NCBI GenBank assembly: GCA_014874235.1
Contig: JACWAC010000074.1
Span: 1-6,061, forward strand
DNA length: 6,061 bases
Direction: 5' to 3'
DNA from: Thermoplasmatales archaeon
Lineage (GTDB): Archaea; Thermoplasmatota; Thermoplasmata; Thermoplasmatales; GCA-001856825
The first letter of the stretch is position 1; each line of letters starts with the position of its first letter. Below the pieces are notes generated by a model. That model made no database searches and was not told the DNA's origin. It worked only from the letters and a program-made list of their open reading frames with translations. The position numbers were made by a program, and so were the translations under genes. Of the stretch, positions 1 to 5,973 are shown in pieces.

Positions 1-34
1 ATCTCTCCAAAATAGCGTAATCTCCGAGAACGTT

Positions 35-42
35 CAAATAAA
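35..42 (+). promoter_or_regulatory. Possible TATA box for the prenyl synthase gene
   Basis: The A/T-rich element CAAATAAA lies about 19-26 bases before the ATG at 61. No convincing Shine-Dalgarno sequence precedes that ATG, so a leaderless or nearly leaderless transcript is plausible. The spacing is slightly short for an archaeal TATA box (usually centred near -26/-27), and the whole upstream stretch is A/T-rich, so the exact element is uncertain. Confidence 0.35.
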
Positions 43-60
43 TCAAAACTATAATGAGTC

Positions 61-1071
61 ATGGACTTTGTTTCCCGGTACAAGCAGCTGGTCGATACAG
101 CACTGGAAGAATTCTTTGCCAAAAAGGAAACTGGCAAGTCTGGAATAGAAAGAGATGCAATTTCCAGACTGCGGGAATTCACCATGAGAGGAGGCAAGAG
201 GATCAGGCCTCTCTTCATGATCCTTGGTTATTGGCTTAATTCGGACATTGACAGTAAAGTAATCCGCGCTTCGATTTCACTTGAGCTCATGCAATCGTAC
301 CTTCTGATACACGACGATATAATAGATAGGAGCGAGGTAAGAAGGGGTGGACCTACATTCCACAGGATGTTCGATTATGAAGAAAGGATAAACGAAGGCA
401 TCTCGATTGTCTGTGCAGATCTTTCGGATGCTTATTCACACGAGGCACTTCTTGATGTTGATTTTGCTCCAGATCGCTTGAACGCTGCAATGAGACTCAT
501 GTCCGAAATCGTTGAGTTTACCGGAGTTGGCCAGTTAATGGACATCACCCTGCCGCTAGGAGATGATATCACCCCGGAAGACGTAACTGCTATCCACAAG
601 TACAAGACCGCACAGTATACGGTTAATGGACCGATGAAGATGGGTGCGACACTTGCTGGGTACAAGAATTCAGAGAAGATCGACAACTACGGTCTTCCTT
701 TGGGGATTGCATTCCAGATTCAGGATGATATTCTAGGAATGTTCGGAAACGAGAAGGAGCTGGGCAAATCTGTGGTGAGCGATTTTGAAGAGGGGAAAAA
801 GACACACCTCGTTCTTTTCACGTACGAGATGGCTAAGAGGGCAGACGTCGAATTCGTAAAGGAGAGACTAGGCAAGAAGGGGATCTCGAAGGACGATTTC
901 CAGAAGGTCAAGGACATTATAGAAAAGTGTGGGGCACTTGAGAGGACCAGGGAGCTGTCAAACAAATACTATGAGAGTGCAACATCTTCAATAAGCGATC
1001 TAACGGGCTCATCTCAGAAGAGGGACCAGCTGAAAACCATGGCGGACCTGATGGTACGTAGAGTCAGCTAG
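61..1071 (+). CDS. Short-chain polyprenyl diphosphate synthase, probably geranylgeranyl diphosphate synthase
   Basis: This cytosolic trans-prenyltransferase condenses isopentenyl diphosphate with allylic diphosphates; in archaea the C20 product feeds ether-lipid synthesis. The 336-residue protein has the usual family length and motif order: GGKRIRP at 44-50 (isopentenyl diphosphate binding), first aspartate-rich motif DDIID at 85-89 followed by RRGG at 94-97, GQ at 157-158 with D161, K182-T183, FQIQDD at 218-223, and a GK...D...GKKT stretch at 235-248. The first motif is DDxxD without the two-residue insertion of bacterial farnesyl synthases, as in archaeal type enzymes. Tyr80, five residues before it, is the position where an aromatic residue limits chain length, which suits a C15-C20 product. 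The second motif reads DDILG (222-226), with Gly in place of the last Asp; from memory this variant also occurs in related archaeal and actinobacterial synthases. The ATG at 61 gives a normal N-terminus. The 3' end overlaps the convergent decarboxylase gene by 8 bases. Exact product length is not certain. Confidence 0.93.
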   Translation: MDFVSRYKQLVDTALEEFFAKKETGKSGIERDAISRLREFTMRGGKRIRPLFMILGYWLNSDIDSKVIRASISLELMQSYLLIHDDIIDRSEVRRGGPTFHRMFDYEERINEGISIVCADLSDAYSHEALLDVDFAPDRLNAAMRLMSEIVEFTGVGQLMDITLPLGDDITPEDVTAIHKYKTAQYTVNGPMKMGATLAGYKNSEKIDNYGLPLGIAFQIQDDILGMFGNEKELGKSVVSDFEEGKKTHLVLFTYEMAKRADVEFVKERLGKKGISKDDFQKVKDIIEKCGALERTRELSNKYYESATSSISDLTGSSQKRDQLKTMADLMVRRVS

Positions 1072-2323
1072 GCCCCCTAACAAACTTTCGTCCGCCTCCG
1101 ATAGGCATAGTGGCGTCCATACCCATCTTGGCAGTTATGTTACCTGCGCCACTGCTGGGATCAAGTGAAGAACCTCTTTCCCTCTTGATCACTATCCCCT
1201 TGTCTGCCTGAAATCGTGTGGCTAATGCCCATTCCACATCCCTATCATCGTAAATGTCTATGTCCTCGTCTACCACGATGACTCTCTTCAAACTCCGGTG
1301 CCCCCTGAATGAAGCTTCTACCGTTTTCTCGAAATCTTCAACGCTTAACTTCCTGATTTTGGCAATTGCGTGAAGCCAACTCGCCCCTCCCTCACTGAGC
1401 CTTACGTCTTTCACGTCCACGCCTTCCTTCTTGATTTCCTTGAAAATAGTTGGTTCCCTCGGAAGCCCCATCAGATTGAAGTGTTCCATGGTTGCTGGAA
1501 CAAGAGAGTGATATATCGGGTCTCTTGTGGACTCCACCGAATCAAATAGGATCTGGGGTTGATCTGCTTGGATGTCGTAGGTTCCGGTGACGTCCTTGAA
1601 CGGACCCTCCTCCTTGGTCTTACCGGTCAAGACTGCGTTGATCACATAATCGGAATCGGAAGGTACCATCAACCCAAATTTTGACCTTGAAAACGTCATT
1701 TCTTTGCCCTTTGATTTACGATAGAGAGCGGCAGCTATCATGGATTCGTCGTGTTCAAAAGGGACGGAGGTCGCGGCAGCGAGTAGATATTCCAAGGGCG
1801 ATCCTATAACTATTGACACCTTCAGCTCCTCTCCGTGAGATATTGAGTCGGTGTACATCTTGAGTAGGTCTCTCGGAACCAATCTCACATAACCCCCCTG
1901 CTCACTTTCGATAAATACCCTGTGGATGGACAGATTTCTCTTCCCATCTCTATCTGCAACAAATATGCCCGAAGTTATGTAGGGTCCGGCATCTCCCGGA
2001 TAGAACCAGCAGACGGGAACGTCCCCCATCTCAGTTTTGTAGTTGAAAAGTTTCTCTCTCTCTTTCAGCGTTGTGTTTTCCGAGAGCGAAACTTGGTAGT
2101 TTGAAAGGAACTGATCTCTCGACATGTTCAGTTCCCTGTATATTCTTCCCCTGTCCGCCCAAAGGTTCAGGACCCCCCGTTTTCCGTCTAGGTTCTCGAG
2201 AAGAATAGGTCTGTTTCCGTGTTTTTTCGCAATTTCGGTAATCTCTAATTTTTTCGAAACCCTCCCATTCATCTTGACGAATTCGTCGTTTAGGTAACTT
2301 TCTAGCAAATCCCCACCCCCCAT
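1064..2323 (-). CDS. UbiD-family (prenylated-FMN) decarboxylase
   Basis: This is a 419-residue member of the UbiD family, whose enzymes carry out reversible decarboxylation of unsaturated or aromatic acids using prenylated FMN made by a UbiX partner (not in this window). Family landmarks are visible: LEITEI at 26-31, GPYITSG at 113-119, NLSIHR at 130-135 (Asn130, Ser132 and Arg135 match the metal/cofactor Asn, Ser and catalytic Arg), E193 in the metal-ligand region, and EEGPFKDVTG at 238-247, where Glu239 and Asp244 match the catalytic acidic pair. The expected His ligand, in a P-x-H context, appears as Asp152 in PRDLL. The gene starts 16 bases after the aspS stop on the same strand and no clear TATA box lies in front, so cotranscription with aspS is likely. 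The ATG is followed by a G-rich run, leaving some doubt between this start and TTG codon 6. Possible substrates are anhydromevalonate phosphate (archaeal mevalonate pathway) or a naphthoate in futalosine-type menaquinone synthesis; neither is shown by the sequence. Confidence 0.9.
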   Translation of the reverse strand: MGGGDLLESYLNDEFVKMNGRVSKKLEITEIAKKHGNRPILLENLDGKRGVLNLWADRGRIYRELNMSRDQFLSNYQVSLSENTTLKEREKLFNYKTEMGDVPVCWFYPGDAGPYITSGIFVADRDGKRNLSIHRVFIESEQGGYVRLVPRDLLKMYTDSISHGEELKVSIVIGSPLEYLLAAATSVPFEHDESMIAAALYRKSKGKEMTFSRSKFGLMVPSDSDYVINAVLTGKTKEEGPFKDVTGTYDIQADQPQILFDSVESTRDPIYHSLVPATMEHFNLMGLPREPTIFKEIKKEGVDVKDVRLSEGGASWLHAIAKIRKLSVEDFEKTVEASFRGHRSLKRVIVVDEDIDIYDDRDVEWALATRFQADKGIVIKRERGSSLDPSSGAGNITAKMGMDATMPIGGGRKFVRGPS

Positions 2324-2339
2324 GGTTTCAAGTGGAATG

Positions 2340-3617
2340 TCATGGAGTAACCCTGGTTCTGTCCCTCGGGAAGAGAGTTGTTTCTCTGATGTTGGAAATG
2401 TTGAGAAGCACCATTGTCAGTCTCTCAAGTCCGATTGCCCACCCGGCGTGAGGTGGCATCCCATATCTGAATGCATTCACATAAAAGCTGAACGACTCCG
2501 GATTCAATCCCTTGTTTTTCAGGTTGTTAACAAGTACTTCCGGGGAGTGTACCCTCTGCGCACCGCTAGTTATCTCCAGCTCGCCGAACTGGAGATCGAA
2601 CCCTCTCGAATATTCCTCATCGAAGGGTTGAACGTAAAACGGTTTTAGTTCTCTGGGCCACCTCGTAATGAAGTAGAACTCATTTATCTCGCCTCCAACT
2701 GTCTTGAGTACTGGAGTTGAAAGATCCTCTCCGTCCTTCAGTTTTATCCCCCTCTGATTTGCCATTTTCACAAATTCGCTGTAAGAAATCCTCTTGAACT
2801 TGTAATCCAGCGATGGTTTGCTGACCCCGAGAATCTCGAGTTCTCTTTCATTAGACTCTGCTATGGATTGACCTGCAACCTTTATGACATTCTCGAGAAC
2901 ATCCATCACGTCATCATCGTTCACAAAGCTCATCTCCATATCGATTGAAGTAAATTCGTTGATGTGTCGTGGGGTGTTGTGTTCCTCTGCCCTGAAGGCA
3001 GGTGCAACCTCAAACACCCTGTCAAATCCTGCAGACATCATGATTTCCTTGTAGAGCTGAGGGCTCTGGCTCAGGTAAGCATTCCTTTCAAAATACTTTA
3101 CGGGGAAGAGTTCGGTCCCTCCCTCGGTTGCAGCTGCAACTATCTTTGGAGAGTGGATCTCTATGAAGCCCTGTTGCACAAAGTAGTCTCTTATGGAGTT
3201 GGCGATTGTACTCTGTACCTTGAAGATAGATAATTTTTCAGGTCTCCGAAGATCCAGATACCTGTTCTCCAGCCTGGTCTCTATATCAGAGTCGATCTTA
3301 TCGACGACTCCCAAGGGAAGAGGAGTTTCGGACTTATTGAGTATCTCGAGATTCTTTATCTGAACCTCATAACCGATCTTTGCCTGGCTCTTCACGGCTT
3401 GGCCCTCCATAGACATTACTGTCTCTCTAGGAATGGTCTTGAGGCTATCGAAGAGTTCCTCATTTCCCTTCTTCAGAAGTACTCCCTGTACGGTGCCTGA
3501 GACATCCCTTAACTCAATGAATAATACTGAACTCATTATTCTTATGTTCTGGGCCCACCCTGAGATCTCCACTTCGGAATCAAGATGATTCTTCACTTCC
3601 CTGATTAATATCCTCAT
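2340..3617 (-). CDS. aspS: Aspartyl-tRNA synthetase, archaeal/eukaryal type
   Basis: This class II synthetase charges tRNA-Asp with aspartate. The 425-residue length and lack of the bacterial GAD insertion mark the archaeal form. An N-terminal OB-fold anticodon-binding domain covers roughly residues 1-105 (GWAQNIR at 20-26, RDVSGTVQG at 37-45). The catalytic domain follows, with motif 1 around FIEIHSPKI (151-159), ATEGGTELFPV (163-173) and SQSPQLYKE (183-191). Motif 2 runs from FRAEEHNT (208-215) through RHINE, and motif 3 is IGLERL at 395-400 with Arg399. The C-terminus FPRDRTRVTP is the normal family ending, so the gene is complete. Gln23 and Lys80 fall at the two positions known to separate tRNA-Asp-specific from non-discriminating archaeal enzymes, and both predict a specific enzyme. 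The ATG is at 3615-3617 with no Shine-Dalgarno sequence, and a good TATA box sits at about -25 to -33, suggesting a leaderless message. The UbiD-family gene follows after 16 bases. Confidence 0.97.
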   Translation of the reverse strand: MRILIREVKNHLDSEVEISGWAQNIRIMSSVLFIELRDVSGTVQGVLLKKGNEELFDSLKTIPRETVMSMEGQAVKSQAKIGYEVQIKNLEILNKSETPLPLGVVDKIDSDIETRLENRYLDLRRPEKLSIFKVQSTIANSIRDYFVQQGFIEIHSPKIVAAATEGGTELFPVKYFERNAYLSQSPQLYKEIMMSAGFDRVFEVAPAFRAEEHNTPRHINEFTSIDMEMSFVNDDDVMDVLENVIKVAGQSIAESNERELEILGVSKPSLDYKFKRISYSEFVKMANQRGIKLKDGEDLSTPVLKTVGGEINEFYFITRWPRELKPFYVQPFDEEYSRGFDLQFGELEITSGAQRVHSPEVLVNNLKNKGLNPESFSFYVNAFRYGMPPHAGWAIGLERLTMVLLNISNIRETTLFPRDRTRVTP

Positions 3618-3641
3618 GCGGACCGTTGATCATCTTTACAG

Positions 3642-3650
3642 ATATAATAA
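3642..3650 (-). promoter_or_regulatory. TATA box of aspS, in the divergent aspS/pdxT region
   Basis: Read on the minus strand this is TTATTATAT, lying 25-33 bases before the A of the aspS ATG. That is the position expected for transcription starting at or very near the start codon. The surrounding stretch (about 3642-3653) is A/T-rich in both directions, so it could also serve pdxT with a leader of about 20 bases. Confidence 0.6.
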
Positions 3651-3665
3651 TAATCCGACGGCAAG

Positions 3666-3675
3666 GATAGATATC
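3666..3675 (+). promoter_or_regulatory. Possible TATA box of pdxT
   Basis: GATAGATATC lies 19-28 bases before the chosen pdxT ATG at 3694 and could direct a leaderless transcript. The stronger A/T tract at about 3642-3653 is an alternative that would give a short leader. No Shine-Dalgarno sequence precedes the ATG. Confidence 0.35.
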
Positions 3676-3693
3676 CAGAAACAATATACCCGC

Positions 3694-4236
3694 ATGGAAG
3701 TGGGGGTCCTTGACATACAGGGGGATGTTAGTGAGCACATCAACATCTTCGAAAGCCTTGGGGTCAAAGCAAAGAAGGTTAGAAGGACCGCCGATCTTGA
3801 GAATCTTTCTGGAATCGTTATTCCCGGTGGAGAGAGCACGGTTATCGGCAGAATCATGCTGGAACGGGGAATTTCCATAGAGATTCTAGAGAAAGAACTG
3901 CCGGTGATGGGAACCTGCGCAGGACTGATACTGATTTCAAAGGATGTGGAGGGCAGGCAAGGGATACTCCCTCTACTTGATATTTCTCTCAAGAGAAACG
4001 GATACGGAAGTCAGAGGGAAAGTTTCGAAACCGATTTAGTGATTAACGGAATAGGAAGATTCAGGGGGGTTTTCATAAGGGCACCAAGAATTATTAAAGT
4101 GGGAAAAGGAGAAGTTCTAGCAAGCTACAAGAATGAGGCAGTGATGGTTTCTGAAGGGAAAAACTTGGGCCTTACTTTCCATCCTGAAATATATGGAGAC
4201 TCGAAAATACATAAACTCTTCTTGGATAGATTGTAG
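3694..4236 (+). CDS. pdxT: Glutaminase subunit of pyridoxal 5'-phosphate synthase
   Basis: PdxT hydrolyses glutamine and passes ammonia to the PdxS synthase subunit, which builds pyridoxal phosphate from pentose and triose phosphates. This 180-residue class I amidotransferase domain shows GVLDIQGDVSEH at 4-15, GGEST at 45-49, the nucleophile loop GTCAG with Cys75, RNGYGSQRESFE at 101-112 and TFHPE at 161-165 with His163 and Glu165, so the Cys-His-Glu triad is complete. It is slightly shorter than the typical 185-200 residues but not truncated. The reading frame is open upstream to 3616, but that longer start would overlap the aspS start codon and add 26 residues unlike the family; Met at 3694 gives the standard N-terminus. 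pdxS is not in the window. The gene is divergent from aspS and its end lies 16 bases from the convergent thioesterase gene. Confidence 0.95.
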   Translation: MEVGVLDIQGDVSEHINIFESLGVKAKKVRRTADLENLSGIVIPGGESTVIGRIMLERGISIEILEKELPVMGTCAGLILISKDVEGRQGILPLLDISLKRNGYGSQRESFETDLVINGIGRFRGVFIRAPRIIKVGKGEVLASYKNEAVMVSEGKNLGLTFHPEIYGDSKIHKLFLDRL

Positions 4237-4252
4237 GAATGCCTTGATACGT

Positions 4253-4651
4253 CTAACTTAACATTTCAAGCAGCTCGGGGGTGAGTTCTGCCGGTTTCAT
4301 GTCACCGTACACCGGTACCACTACGATAGAGCAGTTGGCGCTGACTTCGCCGCTCTTCTTATTTGTTATGGTGTAATCGAACGTGATGTGACGCTTTCCT
4401 ATTTCTTTGATCTTTATGGAAATGGTTGCCTTGTCCTTGAATCTCAGAGGAGATTTATATTCGCAAGAAGCGTGTACCCTGGGAAGGTAAATTCCATTAC
4501 CGTCCATTTTCCTCGATTCGAAATATGCTTGCTCTGCTTTCTCACAAATCCTGAAGTAGTTTGAGAAGTGCGTGATCCCCATGGCATCGGTATCGACCCA
4601 CGCTACTGTGTATTCGTAATCGAACAGACTTTTCTTGCTCGCCTTTACCAT
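4253..4651 (-). CDS. Hotdog-fold acyl-CoA thioesterase, 4-hydroxybenzoyl-CoA thioesterase/YbgC-like
   Basis: This 132-residue protein is a single hotdog domain of normal length. The signature DTDAMGITHFSNYFR at 20-34 corresponds to the D-x-D-x-x-G-x-x-x-x-x-N-Y motif of the 4HBT/YbgC group; Asp22 matches the catalytic Asp17 of Pseudomonas 4-hydroxybenzoyl-CoA thioesterase. Downstream segments such as YKSPLRFKDKATI (65-77) and the region near 88-115 fit the remaining strands. Such enzymes hydrolyse acyl- or aroyl-CoA esters, but the substrate cannot be read from the sequence. No signal peptide or membrane segment is seen, so it is presumably cytosolic. The gene lies 43 bases downstream of gcvT on the same strand, but the TATA-like GTTTATAG just upstream suggests its own promoter. 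The ATG at 4649-4651 has no Shine-Dalgarno sequence. Confidence 0.88.
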   Translation of the reverse strand: MVKASKKSLFDYEYTVAWVDTDAMGITHFSNYFRICEKAEQAYFESRKMDGNGIYLPRVHASCEYKSPLRFKDKATISIKIKEIGKRHITFDYTITNKKSGEVSANCSIVVVPVYGDMKPAELTPELLEMLS

Positions 4652-4670
4652 CGAATGTCAGTGCATTCCC

Positions 4671-4678
4671 CTATAAAC
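4671..4678 (-). promoter_or_regulatory. Probable TATA box of the thioesterase gene
   Basis: On the minus strand this reads GTTTATAG, 20-27 bases before the A of the thioesterase ATG and within the 43-base gap after gcvT. It suggests independent, near-leaderless transcription, although read-through from gcvT is not excluded. The spacing is slightly short. Confidence 0.45.
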
Positions 4679-4694
4679 AGATGCTTGGAAGGGG

Positions 4695-5765
4695 TCAAAC
4701 CATCCTCGGCTTTTTTAGTATTCCCTTTCCTTCAAGATTTCTGGTTTCGATAGTGATTTCTGACTCAAACTCGACGCTGGGTGATACATAACCTAGCCCT
4801 ATTCCTTTCGCTAGTGAAGGAGAGAAAGATCCCGAAGTCAGTTTACCTATAACCTCACTCCCTTTCCTGAGGACCGATCCAATACGAGGCACTATTCTGT
4901 CGGTGGCGATCACTCCCCTGAACCTTTCTCTTATATTTCCCTTTTTCTCCAGGAGCTTCTTCTTTCCAACGAAATCATGATCCCAACCGATTATCCAAGA
5001 GACTCCCGCTTCTATTGGATTCCTGTCTTCATTGAAGTCCTGACCAGACAGAAGGAATCCTTTCTCCATTCGAAGTGTATCCCTCGCCCCCAGACCTATG
5101 GGTTTAACGAGTGGATTCCTAAGAATCTCTTTCCAAAGACCAACAGCGTACTTGTTCGGCACAACGAACTCAAAACCATCCTCACCTGTGTATCCCGTCC
5201 TCCCTACCACCGTTGCAGTTTCGAGACCCTTCTCAGGGTACTTGTCAGAAGCATCTATGAATGTAAAATGCCCAAGCTTGTTTGCTTCCGGGAATATTCC
5301 GTTCACGATCTCCGATGCCATTGGTCCCTGTAGTGCGAGGCAGGCCATCCTGTCAGAAAGATTTGTTACTCTGACGTCGTATGCCTTCCTGTTTGAAAGT
5401 ATCCAGTTGTATATCTTCTCTATCGTAGCAGCGTTCGGAACGACGAGATATTTGTTCTCTTCTTCCTTGTATATTATCGTATCATCGATCATGTTGGCTT
5501 CCTGATTCAGGTAGGCGGAGTAGATTGCCTTCCCAACCGGTTCTTTAGAGATATCTGTAGGGAAGAGATAGGTCAAGAATTCTTGCGAGTCTCGGCCCTC
5601 TATCGTTATATCTCCCATATGAGAAACATCAAACAGTCCAACCTTTGATCGTACGTGTTTGTGCTCTTCAATGATTCCTGAAAATTGAATGGGCATGTCC
5701 CAGCCGTGGAAATCAACCATTTTTGCATTAAGATTAACTACTTCATTGTAAAGAGGAGTTCTCAT
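4695..5765 (-). CDS. gcvT: Aminomethyltransferase, T-protein of the glycine cleavage system
   Basis: GcvT releases ammonia from the aminomethyl-lipoyl H-protein and transfers the methylene group to a tetrahydrofolate-type carrier (tetrahydromethanopterin or folate in archaea). The 356-residue protein is close to the usual 360-370. Visible motifs are PLYNE at 4-8, DFHGWDMPIQF at 18-28, VGLFDVSHMG at 42-51, the Asp pair in MIDD at 92-95 (active-site Asp region), LQGP at 145-148, GRTGYTGEDGFEF at 188-200, GLGARDTLRMEKG at 224-236, and the C-terminal SGSFSPSL (311-318) and GIGLGYV (321-327). The loop before the Asp pair reads NQEAN where the family usually has N-x-x-G-G. The start at 5765 gives the standard N-terminus. 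A TATA-like element lies about 23-28 bases upstream and GGAAG abuts the ATG too closely to act as a Shine-Dalgarno site. The H- and P-proteins are not in this window. Confidence 0.94.
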   Translation of the reverse strand: MRTPLYNEVVNLNAKMVDFHGWDMPIQFSGIIEEHKHVRSKVGLFDVSHMGDITIEGRDSQEFLTYLFPTDISKEPVGKAIYSAYLNQEANMIDDTIIYKEEENKYLVVPNAATIEKIYNWILSNRKAYDVRVTNLSDRMACLALQGPMASEIVNGIFPEANKLGHFTFIDASDKYPEKGLETATVVGRTGYTGEDGFEFVVPNKYAVGLWKEILRNPLVKPIGLGARDTLRMEKGFLLSGQDFNEDRNPIEAGVSWIIGWDHDFVGKKKLLEKKGNIRERFRGVIATDRIVPRIGSVLRKGSEVIGKLTSGSFSPSLAKGIGLGYVSPSVEFESEITIETRNLEGKGILKKPRMV

Positions 5766-5787
5766 CTTCCTGTTATCCCAGTGGGCG

Positions 5788-5793
5788 TATTAA
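5788..5793 (-). promoter_or_regulatory. Probable TATA box of gcvT
   Basis: The minus-strand element TTAATA within CGTTAATACG lies 23-28 bases before the gcvT ATG, the right distance for a leaderless transcript. It overlaps an 8-base palindrome, TAACGTTA, at 5791-5798, which might be a regulator site or chance. Confidence 0.45.
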
Positions 5794-5832
5794 CGTTAGT
5801 GTTCCAGTCGAAATTCGGGGGCCTGGGACATA

Positions 5833-5842
5833 GTTAAAGTAT
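5833..5842 (+). promoter_or_regulatory. Probable TATA box for tRNA-Phe
   Basis: GTTAAAGTAT lies 34-43 bases before the first base of the tRNA. An archaeal start about 26 bases downstream of its centre would give a leader of roughly 12 bases, to be removed by RNase P. Together with the gcvT element it makes 5766-5875 a divergent promoter region. Confidence 0.45.
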
Positions 5843-5875
5843 TTCTAAGGGATGCTAATCCTCTGGAGTAATCAC

Positions 5876-5948
5876 GCCGCGATAACTCAGCTGGGAGAGT
5901 GCAAGGCTGAAGACCTTGAAGTCGCCGGTTCGATCCCGGCTCGCGGCA
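5876..5948 (+). tRNA. tRNA-Phe, anticodon GAA
   Basis: The 73-base gene folds into a complete cloverleaf. The acceptor stem GCCGCGA/TCGCGGC has 7 of 7 pairs, and the D stem is ACTC/GAGT (5885-5888 with 5897-5900). The anticodon stem CAAGG/CCTTG (5902-5906 with 5914-5918) encloses the loop CTGAAGA, with anticodon GAA at 5909-5911. The variable region is AAGTC, and the T stem GCCGG/CCGGC encloses TTCGATC. U8, A14, G18-G19, U33 and the discriminator A73 are in place. There is no intron, and the 3' CCA is not encoded (ATCC follows). The D stem begins with A10 paired to U25 in place of the nearly universal G10-C25 or G10-U25. Confidence 0.97.
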
Positions 5949-5955
5949 TCCTGAG

Positions 5956-5973
5956 GAAAATTGTTAAATTTTC
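5956..5973 (+). terminator. A/T-rich inverted repeat after tRNA-Phe, possible terminator
   Basis: GAAAATT and AATTTTC form a perfect 7-base inverted repeat around a 4-base loop (GTTA), starting 8 bases after the tRNA, and the right arm runs into TTTTCTTT. Archaeal termination depends mainly on T-rich tracts, so the T-run may matter more than the stem, which would be weak. The sequence could alternatively be an operator or promoter element of a gene beyond the window. Confidence 0.4.

Noticed and set aside
222..226. Gly in the last position of the second Asp-rich motif of the prenyl synthase (residue positions 222-226) as a sign of inactivity
   Set aside because: From memory the DDxxG form is found in functional archaeal and actinobacterial synthases; all other catalytic motifs are intact.
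54..239. Short open frame starting 7 bases before the prenyl synthase ATG
   Set aside because: It lies in another frame of a clearly conserved gene and its translation has no recognisable features; it is a shadow frame.
2322..2648. Plus-strand 108-residue open frame opposite the 3' part of aspS
   Set aside because: It is antisense to conserved AspRS catalytic sequence and has no independent support.
3616..3693. N-terminal extension of PdxT from an ATG at 3616
   Set aside because: It overlaps the divergent aspS start codon and both candidate TATA elements, and its 26 residues do not resemble PdxT; the family N-terminus starts exactly at 3694.
4568..4753. Plus-strand open frame bridging the gap between the thioesterase and gcvT
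   Set aside because: It is antisense to both genes' ends, has no family resemblance, and the gap is better explained by the thioesterase promoter.
5098..5505. 135-residue plus-strand open frame opposite gcvT
   Set aside because: It lies wholly antisense to the conserved gcvT gene, with a translation typical of an opposite-strand shadow and no promoter or known motif.
5766..5875. Glycine riboswitch or other leader RNA before gcvT
   Set aside because: Only 110 bases separate gcvT from the tRNA, the TATA element sits about 25 bases from the ATG, and no riboswitch-like structure was seen; there is no space for a leader.
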